This document shows positions 6,854 to 14,445 of a stretch of DNA of 17,782 bases, in pieces. The stretch spans positions 1 to 17,782 of the forward strand of contig JANXRI010000449.1 in the NCBI GenBank assembly GCA_025353085.1. Reading direction: 5' to 3'. The stretch is from Betaproteobacteria bacterium (GTDB lineage Bacteria > Pseudomonadota > Gammaproteobacteria > Burkholderiales > SG8-41). Position 1 is the first letter of the stretch. Every line of letters starts with the position of its first letter. A model generated the notes under the pieces. The model saw only the letters and a program-made list of their open reading frames with translations. It did not search any database and was not told the DNA's origin. The position numbers and the translations under genes are program-made.

Positions 6854-7900
6854 TTAGCCGGCCTCGCCGTTTTCGGCGCGGGCAAGCTCTTCGCGCCGGC
6901 CGACGTCTATCCAGTCTTCTTCCACCTGATAGACCGCCACGGGCTGTTGGCGCGACAGCAGCATGGCGAAGAGTTCGGTGATCGGAAAAAACGTCTTTTT
7001 GGGAACGAGCGGCAAGACTGCCGGCTCAAGCACGTATATGCCGGTGTTGATCAGGTAGTCCGCCGTGGGTTTCTCGACGAGTTCCTGTAGCCGGCCATCG
7101 CGTTGCTCCACGACGCCATAAGGGATTTCGGTCTGGTAATGCCGCGCCGCGATGGTCGCTGCCACGCCCTGTCGCAAATGAAATGAAAGTAATCGCGAAA
7201 TATCAATTTGGGTAACGAGGTCCCCGTTCATGACAATCAACGGGTCCGATGGCATAACCGGCAGCAGCGACAAGGCGCCGCCCGTGCCGTGCGCCATGTT
7301 TTCCCGCAAATACTGAATACGGCAGCCGAACCGGCCGCCGTCGCCGAAATGGTTGACGATCGTTTCGGCAAGGTAATTTACGGCGATATAAATGTCGCGC
7401 ACGCCATAGCCGACAAGCAGCAGTACGATGCGCTCGAGGATCGGCCGTCCCGCCACGCAGATCATCGGCTTGGGCGTGCGGTCGGTCAGCGGCCGCAAAC
7501 GCCGACCTTCGCCGCCCGCCATAATCACGGCGGCGTTGGGCTTACGGTCGGTACCGAGCAGAACATCGAGAAAATGTATGCCGACAAGGCGCCGGTTGGC
7601 ATCGATCACCGGCACGTGCCGCACGCTGGCCGCCTTCATGAGGTCGAGCACGCCGCTGCGGTCCATTTCAGGCGATGCCGAGATGAACGCAGTGGTCATG
7701 ACTTTGTCGATGTCTGCTTCGAGCGTCATGCCCGCCAGCAATCCGCGCCGGATATCACCGTCAGTCACGACGCCGACAATGGCGCCGCCGGCGTCACCGA
7801 CCAGCGCAATCTCGCGCCAGTTGTCGTTGATCGCCTGCATCGCATCGCGCAAGCTGGCGCGTCGCTCGACGACGAATTTCTTCAGCTCATCGGAATACAT
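6854..7900 (-). CDS. ptmE: CBS-domain nucleotidyltransferase, PtmE-like (GDP-hexosamine synthesis)
   Basis: A 348-aa two-part protein. Residues 1 to ~118 hold two CBS motifs (IALVGDAGGAIVGVVTDGDI and VRHVPVIDANRRLVGI), a nucleotide-sensing regulatory module. Residues ~121-345 form a sugar-phosphate nucleotidyltransferase with the signature VIMAGGEGRRLRPLT and KPM. Also visible are GTGGALSLL, the NGDLVTQID metal/phosphate region, and VEKPTADYLINTGIYV. This architecture matches Campylobacter PtmE, which makes GDP-glucosamine at the start of the legionaminic acid route. It lies last in the minus-strand operon, 18 nt after the methyltransferase. The alternative is another NTP-sugar transferase such as a mannose-1-phosphate guanylyltransferase with a CBS module; the gene context favours PtmE. 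Confidence 0.85.
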   Translation of the reverse strand: MYSDELKKFVVERRASLRDAMQAINDNWREIALVGDAGGAIVGVVTDGDIRRGLLAGMTLEADIDKVMTTAFISASPEMDRSGVLDLMKAASVRHVPVIDANRRLVGIHFLDVLLGTDRKPNAAVIMAGGEGRRLRPLTDRTPKPMICVAGRPILERIVLLLVGYGVRDIYIAVNYLAETIVNHFGDGGRFGCRIQYLRENMAHGTGGALSLLPVMPSDPLIVMNGDLVTQIDISRLLSFHLRQGVAATIAARHYQTEIPYGVVEQRDGRLQELVEKPTADYLINTGIYVLEPAVLPLVPKKTFFPITELFAMLLSRQQPVAVYQVEEDWIDVGRREELARAENGEAG

Positions 7901-7918
7901 GCGCGAACGCCTGGCGGT

Positions 7919-8581
7919 TTACTTGCGGCAATTGACGATCCAATGCGAGATCTCTTTGGTGCGGGACATCTCGGAGCGCGCACTGTATTCGACTTCAAGA
8001 TCATGGAACGCAGAATAAAGCCGTTCCAGGCTCTCCAAAGTCGCAAAGCGCGTGCTTCCCAAGCCGGCGAACGGCCCGACAGCGATCGCCCGCATCGTCG
8101 TTGCATCGATTCGTTCGCCCTCGCCGTCACCCCAACATCCGGCCCTCGGCGTAATCGAAAAATGCCGGCCGCCTGCTTTCAATACGCGGTGGATTTCCCC
8201 GATCGCAGTCGCCGCTTCGCGTTCCGCGTTGCAGGTGAGGCAGCCGTTATCGAGCACGAGGTCGAAAAAACCGGCGGGCCACGGCAATTCAGCGATGTCG
8301 CCCACGCGAAAGTCAACCGCCAATCCATCCTTTGCCAATCGCGCGCGTGCCTTGGCTATCGCGGTCGGCGAACCGTCGATGCCGCATAGACTGAAGCCTT
8401 CGCGCGCAACCAGCCAGCTCGCGCCGCTGCCAGGTCCGCATCCCAGATCGAGGACTTTGACCGATGCACGCGCCGGCTCGCCATAGTAAGTGCACGCCAG
8501 ATACCGGACCAGTTCCTCCGGCGGATAGCGGCCCCATTCGCGGCTGCGATAAATATCTTCCCAGACGGCGTCCCAGGTCAT
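7919..8581 (-). CDS. Class I SAM-dependent methyltransferase
   Basis: About 220 aa from the ATG at 8579-8581 (MTWDAVWEDIY), 13 nt after legI ends; a longer reading would overlap legI. Motif I VLDLGCGPGSGASWL binds SAM, the acidic loop after the second strand is CGIDGSPTAI, and the motif IV region is FFDLVLDNGCLTC. The rest fits the Methyltransf_11/25 fold: EIHRVLKAGGRHFSI is the typical post-motif strand, and a lid and small C-terminal domain follow. The substrate is not readable. Placement between legI and ptmE suggests O- or N-methylation of the nonulosonate or its precursor. It is probably soluble and cytoplasmic. Confidence 0.82.
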   Translation of the reverse strand: MTWDAVWEDIYRSREWGRYPPEELVRYLACTYYGEPARASVKVLDLGCGPGSGASWLVAREGFSLCGIDGSPTAIAKARARLAKDGLAVDFRVGDIAELPWPAGFFDLVLDNGCLTCNAEREAATAIGEIHRVLKAGGRHFSITPRAGCWGDGEGERIDATTMRAIAVGPFAGLGSTRFATLESLERLYSAFHDLEVEYSARSEMSRTKEISHWIVNCRK

Positions 8582-8594
8582 TACCTGCTCTCGC

Positions 8595-9644
8595 TCACGC
8601 GAAGTCGCTCCACCGGAAAGGCCGGTCCGCATCGAGATCGCGAACCAGACGTTTGCCGATCAGCTGGTCGAGCGCCGCGGGTTCTATACCGCCGGCGGGG
8701 CGCTTTATTTCGACCATCGCGCGCTCGATGCGGGTGCCCGCCGCAAGATCGCGGGCGGCGACCAGACTTTTGCGAATGAGCGGCAGTCCATCCAGCTCGC
8801 AAGGCGCCGGTTTTTTTTCAGCGTCGCCGAGCGCCTGATTGGCCGCGGCCACGCCCGCGACGAGCGCGCGCAATTCTCCCGGTTCGACGGACGCGGCGTG
8901 ATCGGGGCCGACCATGTTTCGATCGAGCGTGAAATGCTTTTCTACCGCACACGCGCCGAGCGCGGCAGCGGCAATCGCGGCATCGATGCCGAGCGTGTGG
9001 TCGGAAAACCCGGTCGGCAATCCAAACTCGTGGCGCAACGTGTGCATTGCGCGCAAATTGGCCTGCGCAATCGGAGCCGGATAACTGCTCACGCAGTGGA
9101 GCAGTACCAACTCCGGGCATCCGCCCCGGCGCAAAGCATCGATCGCACAACCCACTTCCGCCAGCGTGCTCGCGCCCGTCGACAGAATAGCGCCGATTTT
9201 TTTAGCTCCGATATATTCGAGTAGCGGCAGGTTGGTAACCTCGGAGGAGCTGATCTTGATGGCAGACAGCCGGAGACTGTCGGCCAGCACATCGACGCTG
9301 TCGAAGTCAAATGCCGAGCACAAAAAGGGCATGCTCACGGTTTTGCAGTGGTCTCTCAAATCTTTGAGCGTCTGCGCATCGAGTTCAAGCGCGCGGCACA
9401 TCTCCAACTGGTTCGATTCTTTGCCGGTAGTGCTTATCTGATATTGCACCTTGGGGGCGTAGCGGCTGATCTCTTTTTCAGCGCGGAAGGCCTGGAATTT
9501 AACGATGTCGGCCCCGCATTCCTTCGCAGTATCGATCAGGGTTCGCGCCAGCTTGGCGTCGCCATTGTGATTGACCCCGGCCTCGCCGATGACAACCGTC
9601 GTGTCGGCCCGCTGAAAGTCGAAGTCGGCGCTCTCGAAATGCAT
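8595..9644 (-). CDS. legI: Legionaminic acid synthase, LegI (NeuB family)
   Basis: A 349-aa NeuB-family synthase of full length. The N-terminal TIM-barrel shows VVIGEAGVNHNGD near residue 20, KFQAF, SSEVTN, LSTGASTLAEV and the metal-site segment EKHFTLDRNMVGPDH. The C-terminal ~60 residues form the antifreeze-like SAF domain (LVAARDLAAGTRIER, GKRLVRDLDAD). The reaction condenses phosphoenolpyruvate with the free 2,4-diacylamido-6-deoxymannose released by LegG. The LegI assignment, as opposed to NeuB or PseI, rests on legB, legC, legG and ptmE being present and no pse genes being seen. It is 3 nt after the FemAB-like gene, so cotranscribed. An A8 run (8811-8818, complement) lies in the EKKPAP segment before the SAF domain. 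Confidence 0.92.
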   Translation of the reverse strand: MHFESADFDFQRADTTVVIGEAGVNHNGDAKLARTLIDTAKECGADIVKFQAFRAEKEISRYAPKVQYQISTTGKESNQLEMCRALELDAQTLKDLRDHCKTVSMPFLCSAFDFDSVDVLADSLRLSAIKISSSEVTNLPLLEYIGAKKIGAILSTGASTLAEVGCAIDALRRGGCPELVLLHCVSSYPAPIAQANLRAMHTLRHEFGLPTGFSDHTLGIDAAIAAAALGACAVEKHFTLDRNMVGPDHAASVEPGELRALVAGVAAANQALGDAEKKPAPCELDGLPLIRKSLVAARDLAAGTRIERAMVEIKRPAGGIEPAALDQLIGKRLVRDLDADRPFRWSDFA

Positions 9645-9647
9645 CGC

Positions 9648-10751
9648 TCAGCGCCGGTAAAACGGAAAATAATCTTGCTCGATCACGGGGGCAGCGGCTT
9701 TTTTTTCGTGCTCGCGTTTGAACTCGCAGAGGGCTCGGTAAGTGGTTTCATCATGGATGCGGCCGTACACATAGAGCGGTCTTGCCTCGGGACTGAAACC
9801 CGACTTGAACCGCGTCAGCGTGTCTTCGGTACCGGCGGTCAATCCCCCGCCGAGATGATAGCAGAGCCTGCCCATGCGCTTCGCCCAGAGCGCGGTTTCA
9901 TAGACCAGAAGATTGGCCGGGCGCAGCGCCGAATATCGCGCGTCGGAGCCTGCATAGTGATAATAAGCGACCGTCTCGTCGAGCAACACGAGGACGGCGG
10001 CGGCCACTTCTTCCGCCACCTCGGCGAAAAACAAGGCCGTTTTCGGCTCTCCAAGCTCGGCTACGCAGTCGGCGAAATGCGAGGTTTCGAAAAACCATTT
10101 TGGCGCCGCGTTGTGGCGCTCCATGGTTGCGCGATACAGGCGTGAAAAAAGCTGGAGGTTGACGGGCTCAGGTGCAACCTGCCGGATAGTCACACCGCTA
10201 CGGCGCGCTTTGTTGATGCCGCTTTTCTTTCCCCTGTTGAGCTGGCCCCACAACGCGCGCTCGTCGTACCTGAGATCGATCACGACCACGGATTTTTCGA
10301 TGAGCGGCGCGATCGACGGCGAGGACGCGGCCATTACATGATTCCCGAGCAGAGGATGCAGGCAGCAAAATTCGCTGGCGTATTTTTCATGCCGGCAATG
10401 CTCTCTGAAATGGCGGTCGAAACTTTCGAACAGGCCTTTCGCCGCAGCGGCTGAACCCGCGCGCCACACGGGACCGCCATATCCATACACACTGGCAATA
10501 TCGGCGCTCTGCAGGCCGGCTTGCGCCATGAACGGCAAATGTTTGAGCGGCCGCACCATGTAGGCTTGAATGACGTAGCTTTCGCCGTCGCCGTAGAATG
10601 CAAGGCGGGCGCTGGTGCCTTGCGACTGCTCATAGATGCGCAGATATTGGGGGAAAAAATGGAGATCCTGATGCTGCGGCTCGAGCCGTTCGACCAGACG
10701 CAGCCAGCGCTCACCGTCCGCGCCGTGTGCATGTAGTACGGTGAATTCCAT
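9648..10751 (-). CDS. FemAB-like / GNAT-fold acyltransferase
   Basis: A 367-aa protein with the double GNAT arrangement of the FemAB/Acetyltransf_6 group. The first half (about 1-170) includes FFPQYLRIYE and YVIQAYMVRPLKHLPF. The second half (about 180-350) includes LWGQLNRGKKSGINKARRSGV, a pattern common in FemAB-like proteins, then ALFFAEVAEEVAAAVLVLL, YYHYAGSDARYSALRPANLL and FKSGFSPEARPLYVY. FemAB relatives transfer an amino acid or acyl group onto an amine. No hexapeptide LegH acetyltransferase is visible in this window, and this gene sits between legG and legI, exactly where the C4-amino acylation step falls in the pathway. It is therefore the best local candidate for that step, possibly with a non-acetyl group. 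That role is inference. The gene starts directly after the legG stop. Confidence 0.8.
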   Translation of the reverse strand: MEFTVLHAHGADGERWLRLVERLEPQHQDLHFFPQYLRIYEQSQGTSARLAFYGDGESYVIQAYMVRPLKHLPFMAQAGLQSADIASVYGYGGPVWRAGSAAAAKGLFESFDRHFREHCRHEKYASEFCCLHPLLGNHVMAASSPSIAPLIEKSVVVIDLRYDERALWGQLNRGKKSGINKARRSGVTIRQVAPEPVNLQLFSRLYRATMERHNAAPKWFFETSHFADCVAELGEPKTALFFAEVAEEVAAAVLVLLDETVAYYHYAGSDARYSALRPANLLVYETALWAKRMGRLCYHLGGGLTAGTEDTLTRFKSGFSPEARPLYVYGRIHDETTYRALCEFKREHEKKAAAPVIEQDYFPFYRR

Positions 10752-11912
10752 TCAGCCGAGGAACGATGGAGGTGCAGCGAGCCATTTGGCAATGAGCGCA
10801 GGTCCCAAGGACAAGTTTGCCAGGATGTCCGCTGTCCTGCCTGCGCAAGCGCCGTCGCCGTAGGGATTGTTGACGAGGCTCAACGTGCGCCGAAAAGTCT
10901 CATCGTGCAGCGCATACTCGATCGCGCGCCGGATAGCGGCAGTGTCGTAACCGACGTCGATCACGTTGGCCGGCCGCAAGCGGCCATGCTGACGCGTGCC
11001 GATATTGACGACCGGCAGATGAAACGAGGCGGCTTCGAGCAGGCCGCTGCTCGAATTGCCAACCATCACGGCCGCTGCTTTCATCAAGCTCAAGTACGCA
11101 TGCTGGCCGACGTGCGGCACCAGTCGCAAAAAGCCACGGCTATGCCAGGCTTCGAGTTCGAAGATGATCCCGGCGCTGCCGGAATCCGTATTGGGATAAG
11201 TAAAAAGTGTCTGCAGTTCAAGCGTCTCGAGCGCGTGCAAGGTAGCGACGACCTGGGCCGCACTGTCGGCCGCCTCGGTCGTAACCGGGTGCTGCGTGGC
11301 GAGGGCAAATGGCTGGCTTATGTCGATTCCGAAGCGGGCAGCCAACTCGTCAGGCGACAACGGCTGCAAGGTGCGGATCACATCCAGCGCCGGCTCGCCA
11401 ACCTCGAAGATGCGCTGCGGCGCCTCACCCATTGCCAGCAGGCGTTCGGAACTGCTCGCGCACGTCGTCAAATGCACATGCGCAAAGCTGGTGATCGCAT
11501 TGCGGATTGAGTCGTCGATCGAGCCGGTGCGATCACCACCCGACATATGCGCCACGGCTGTATTGCGGTGCGCGGCCGTTATCGCCGCCGCCAGCATTTC
11601 ACCCCGGTCGCCCTGCAGCAATACGGCGTCCGGCGCAAGGGCGTCCATGATAGGCGCCAGCGCGGCGATCTGAGCGCCGAGTGTTCGCGCCATGTCTGCC
11701 GTATCGCCGGCGTCTATTTTCGCGATATGCAAGGGACAAATCGCATCGCGTTCGATTTCAGCAAGACTTGCGGCGAATGCCGGCGCGAGATGCATGCCGG
11801 TTACCACGAGGTCGATCTCTATCGCGGGGTGCGCGGCGAGCGCCCTGTAAACCGGCCGCATCGAACCATACTCGGCACGGCTACCCGTCACGGCGAGCAA
11901 GCGGCGTTTCAT
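10752..11912 (-). CDS. legG: Hydrolysing UDP/GDP-sugar 2-epimerase, LegG (NeuC family)
   Basis: 386 aa from the ATG at 11910-11912 (MKRRLLAVTGSRAEYG), which overlaps the legF stop by 4 nt (ATGA); the longer in-frame reading is unlikely. Family landmarks: TGSRAEYGSMRPV near the N-terminus for nucleotide binding, LLQGDRGEMLAA, the catalytic-histidine region HMSGGDRTGSIDDSIRNAI, and the C-terminal VGNSSSGLLEAASFHLPVVNIGTRQHGR that grips the nucleotide phosphates. These enzymes epimerise C2 and cleave the nucleotide, releasing the 2,4-diamido-6-deoxymannose substrate for LegI. Assignment as LegG, not NeuC proper, comes from the legB/legC/ptmE context. Confidence 0.9.
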   Translation of the reverse strand: MKRRLLAVTGSRAEYGSMRPVYRALAAHPAIEIDLVVTGMHLAPAFAASLAEIERDAICPLHIAKIDAGDTADMARTLGAQIAALAPIMDALAPDAVLLQGDRGEMLAAAITAAHRNTAVAHMSGGDRTGSIDDSIRNAITSFAHVHLTTCASSSERLLAMGEAPQRIFEVGEPALDVIRTLQPLSPDELAARFGIDISQPFALATQHPVTTEAADSAAQVVATLHALETLELQTLFTYPNTDSGSAGIIFELEAWHSRGFLRLVPHVGQHAYLSLMKAAAVMVGNSSSGLLEAASFHLPVVNIGTRQHGRLRPANVIDVGYDTAAIRRAIEYALHDETFRRTLSLVNNPYGDGACAGRTADILANLSLGPALIAKWLAAPPSFLG

Positions 11913-12631
11913 CGCTGCCCCGGCGAAGCGTCCTTGGCGTCGAGCAGAAACGCCGCCCATTTAAAATCGAGTTCGGTATCCACGTCGACCGAGTCTTGCC
12001 CTTGCATTTCAAAGCCCGCAACCGTGTCCCCGTAGATCCGGCCGGCCTCGAGGACACTGCGCCGGATCACATAGACGGCGCCGTTCTCGACAAAAGCCGG
12101 GGGCATCTCGTGGCGATCGAGCACCATTTCGCGGCGTGAATAGTAGGGCGTCAAGCGTTCGTTCTCCCGCCGCCAGTGCCAATATGGGTGTTCCTTGCTT
12201 GTACGTATCGAGGTGACCGTATCGACGCCTGTCGACTCAAAGAGCGCGATAGCTTCGTCGATGTGACGGCCCCGGCGCAAGGGCGAGGTCGCCTGCAACA
12301 ATACGACAGCGTCTACCGGCGGATGGCGCAAATGGAATTTGCCGAGCGCATCGAGCAGCGCTTCGATGATCGGGCTCGTGTCGCTGGCGATCTCCACGGG
12401 ACGCAAGCCTTGGGGGTCGACGCCCTGGGACAACGCATAATCCGCGATTTCACGGCTGTCCGTCGAGACGACCAGCGCGTCGAGGCGTTGTGCAGCGCGC
12501 GCTGCATCGAGGGTATAGGAGATCAACGGCTTGCCATTAAGTGGCATCAGATTTTTGCCCGGCAAGCGTTTTGAACCGGCGCGCGCCGCAATAATTCCCA
12601 GGTAACGCGCTGAATATCTGTCAGCGTCCAT
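11909..12631 (-). CDS. legF: CMP-legionaminic acid synthetase, LegF (NeuA/PtmB family)
   Basis: A 240-aa cytidylyltransferase. The CTP-binding P-loop-like motif IIAARAGSKRLPGKNL is at residues 13-28, followed by KPLISYTLDAA, VVSTDSREIADYA, the LLQATSPLRRGRHIDEAI segment, and the C-terminal metal-binding DSVDVDTELDF. It activates the nonulosonate as CMP-sugar for transfer. It overlaps the upstream TPR-glycosyltransferase by 11 nt and the downstream legG by 4 nt, so coupled translation is likely. NeuA and LegF cannot be separated by motif alone; the operon decides. Confidence 0.92.
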   Translation of the reverse strand: MDADRYSARYLGIIAARAGSKRLPGKNLMPLNGKPLISYTLDAARAAQRLDALVVSTDSREIADYALSQGVDPQGLRPVEIASDTSPIIEALLDALGKFHLRHPPVDAVVLLQATSPLRRGRHIDEAIALFESTGVDTVTSIRTSKEHPYWHWRRENERLTPYYSRREMVLDRHEMPPAFVENGAVYVIRRSVLEAGRIYGDTVAGFEMQGQDSVDVDTELDFKWAAFLLDAKDASPGQR

Positions 12632-14384
12632 GCGCTCTCACCTTTTCGCGGAGCTCCAACGCCATTCGCGCGGTCACTGCCTCCCAGCGCTCAAAGCAGC
12701 TGCGTCGGTACTGGCGCATCGCCGGAAACCACAGATTACGGTCGGTGCCGTGCGTCTGCCAATCGTAGCCGTACGTCATCTGCCAGGTTTTAACGCCGAG
12801 CGCAGCCGCGAGCACGCTGACCGTGGTCGGCGCCGAAATCACGTAATCGAGCGCGGTCATCAACGCCGCTGTCTCGTCTAGGTCATCGCGCAGATCGATT
12901 TCGGGGAAATCCATTAGGCTGGCATTTAATTTACCGCGTGCCGCAGCGAGTTCTTTTACGCAGTCATCATACTGCAGGCATATCCAGTGCACACCCGGAA
13001 TGCTGAACAACGGCGCCCAGTCGAGGATATTTGAGCAAGCCAGTACGCGATCGCCGCGCAAATCATGGCTGCGCCAGCTGAATCCGATTTTGAGCCCAGC
13101 GCCGAGTGCGTCTAAACGCTCACGCCAGTAAACGACGCGCGCAGCATCGGCAACCAGATAGCCGCGCCGGGTTGGAAAACTTCCGATAGCAGGACGCAAC
13201 CATTGCGCCGCCCCGCCGGCTGAACACTGGAAATCGAAATCATCGCCGCTCGCATCCAAGGGCAGTTCCGAAGTAACGACAGCCGCTGGAAACGAGCGCG
13301 CGAACAGTGGTTTCAATTTGGGCAGACAAACAATGGTCAGACGCGACGCTTGTACGAGCAGCTCGGGCAGCAGCCCGGCGAACTGGATTTGGTCGCCCAC
13401 GCCCTGCTCTCCCCACACCAGCAGCGATTTCCCGCGCAAGTCTTCGCCCTTCCATTGCGGCTGCGGCAATGCGGCTCTCGCCACCCGCCGCGCACCGAGT
13501 TTTTCTTCATAACGCAACTCGAAATTCTGCCAGCCGTCTGCGAGATCGCCGCCCGCAAGTTGCGTCAAACCGAGATTAAACCGTGCTTGTATAAAGTCCG
13601 GGCGCAACTCGAGGGCGCGCAGGAAATGCGGTGCCGCCGCGTCGCCGCCCAGACCATTGGAAAATATTGCGCCGCCCAGATGCAAGTGAACTTCCGGCTG
13701 GTCGGGACGTAGCTCGACGGCGCAACGATAAGCGGCGAGGGCGGGTTCGACGCGTCCCAGCTCGTGCAGCGCGTGACCAAGCTGGATGTGGGCATCAGCC
13801 GATGCGGGCTGCAGTTGCGTCGCGCGGATGCACGCCGCAAGCGCATCTTCCCGCCGCCCAAGTTCGCGCAGCGTGTCGCCCAGCGCGATATGCAACTCCG
13901 CCAACTCGGGATTCAACTCGATGGCGCGCTCGTATGCGGCGGCGGCCGCGTCGAGTGCTCCCGACGCGCGCAACGCATTGCCGAGACTGCGCGCAGCGGG
14001 CGCGAAGGAGGCATCCACTTCGAGCGCGCGCCGGTAACATTCGGTCGCATGCGCGTTGTCATCAGCTCGCGCATACGTTTCGCCCAGGTGGAAATGCACG
14101 ATGGCTGACGGCGGTGAGCCTCGAACGGCGCATCGCAGAAACTCGATTGCCTCGCTGAACCGGCCCTGCCGCCGCAAAACGTTTCCCAGAAGATGTGAGA
14201 CATCGGCATCATCGGGCGCGTCGCGCAGCAAATCCCGATACAAGCGCTCAGCCGCGCCGGCTTGTCCGCTTCTTTCGAGCGCGAGAGCCCTTTTCAGCCG
14301 ATCTATGTCAGCGGATGAACGCACTGCAGATTGTGCAGCAGTTCGTCCGCGCCGCAAAACGGTCTGCAGCAGCCGCGCTAACAT
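12621..14384 (-). CDS. TPR-glycosyltransferase, FlmG-like (copy A)
   Basis: 587 aa. Residues ~25-285 carry about seven to eight tetratricopeptide units (GQAGAAERLYRDLLRDAPDD through FLRALELRPDFIQARFNLG). Residues ~310-580 form a GT-B-type domain with GKSLLVWGEQGVGDQIQFAG, LTIVCLPKLKPLFARSFP, LKIGFSWRSHD and the nucleotide-binding end DETAALMTALDYVISAPTTVSVLAAALG. The layout and length resemble Caulobacter FlmG, whose TPR half binds flagellin and whose GT half adds the nonulosonic acid. No signal peptide or membrane segment is seen, so it acts in the cytoplasm. Its 3' end overlaps legF, so the transferase and the enzyme making its probable CMP-sugar donor are coupled. The donor is inferred from context. 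Confidence 0.87.
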   Translation of the reverse strand: MLARLLQTVLRRGRTAAQSAVRSSADIDRLKRALALERSGQAGAAERLYRDLLRDAPDDADVSHLLGNVLRRQGRFSEAIEFLRCAVRGSPPSAIVHFHLGETYARADDNAHATECYRRALEVDASFAPAARSLGNALRASGALDAAAAAYERAIELNPELAELHIALGDTLRELGRREDALAACIRATQLQPASADAHIQLGHALHELGRVEPALAAYRCAVELRPDQPEVHLHLGGAIFSNGLGGDAAAPHFLRALELRPDFIQARFNLGLTQLAGGDLADGWQNFELRYEEKLGARRVARAALPQPQWKGEDLRGKSLLVWGEQGVGDQIQFAGLLPELLVQASRLTIVCLPKLKPLFARSFPAAVVTSELPLDASGDDFDFQCSAGGAAQWLRPAIGSFPTRRGYLVADAARVVYWRERLDALGAGLKIGFSWRSHDLRGDRVLACSNILDWAPLFSIPGVHWICLQYDDCVKELAAARGKLNASLMDFPEIDLRDDLDETAALMTALDYVISAPTTVSVLAAALGVKTWQMTYGYDWQTHGTDRNLWFPAMRQYRRSCFERWEAVTARMALELREKVRAHGR

Positions 14385-14445
14385 CGCAGGCCGAACGCCA
14401 TCGACTTACTGACGGCGCCGCATCTTACATTGACAGAACGCGCGC

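Noticed and set aside
6865..6878. CGCCG-TTTT-CGGCG inverted repeat as a possible bidirectional terminator
   Set aside because: The stem is only 5 bp, there is no following T-run, and it is inside the ptmE coding region.
7208..8389. A 393-codon plus-strand open frame
   Set aside because: It lies antisense to ptmE and the methyltransferase, has no recognisable motif and spans their junction. It is a shadow typical of GC-rich DNA.
9348..10145. A 265-codon plus-strand open frame
   Set aside because: Antisense to legI and the FemAB-like gene, with composition typical of an antisense frame and no ribosome binding site or family motif.
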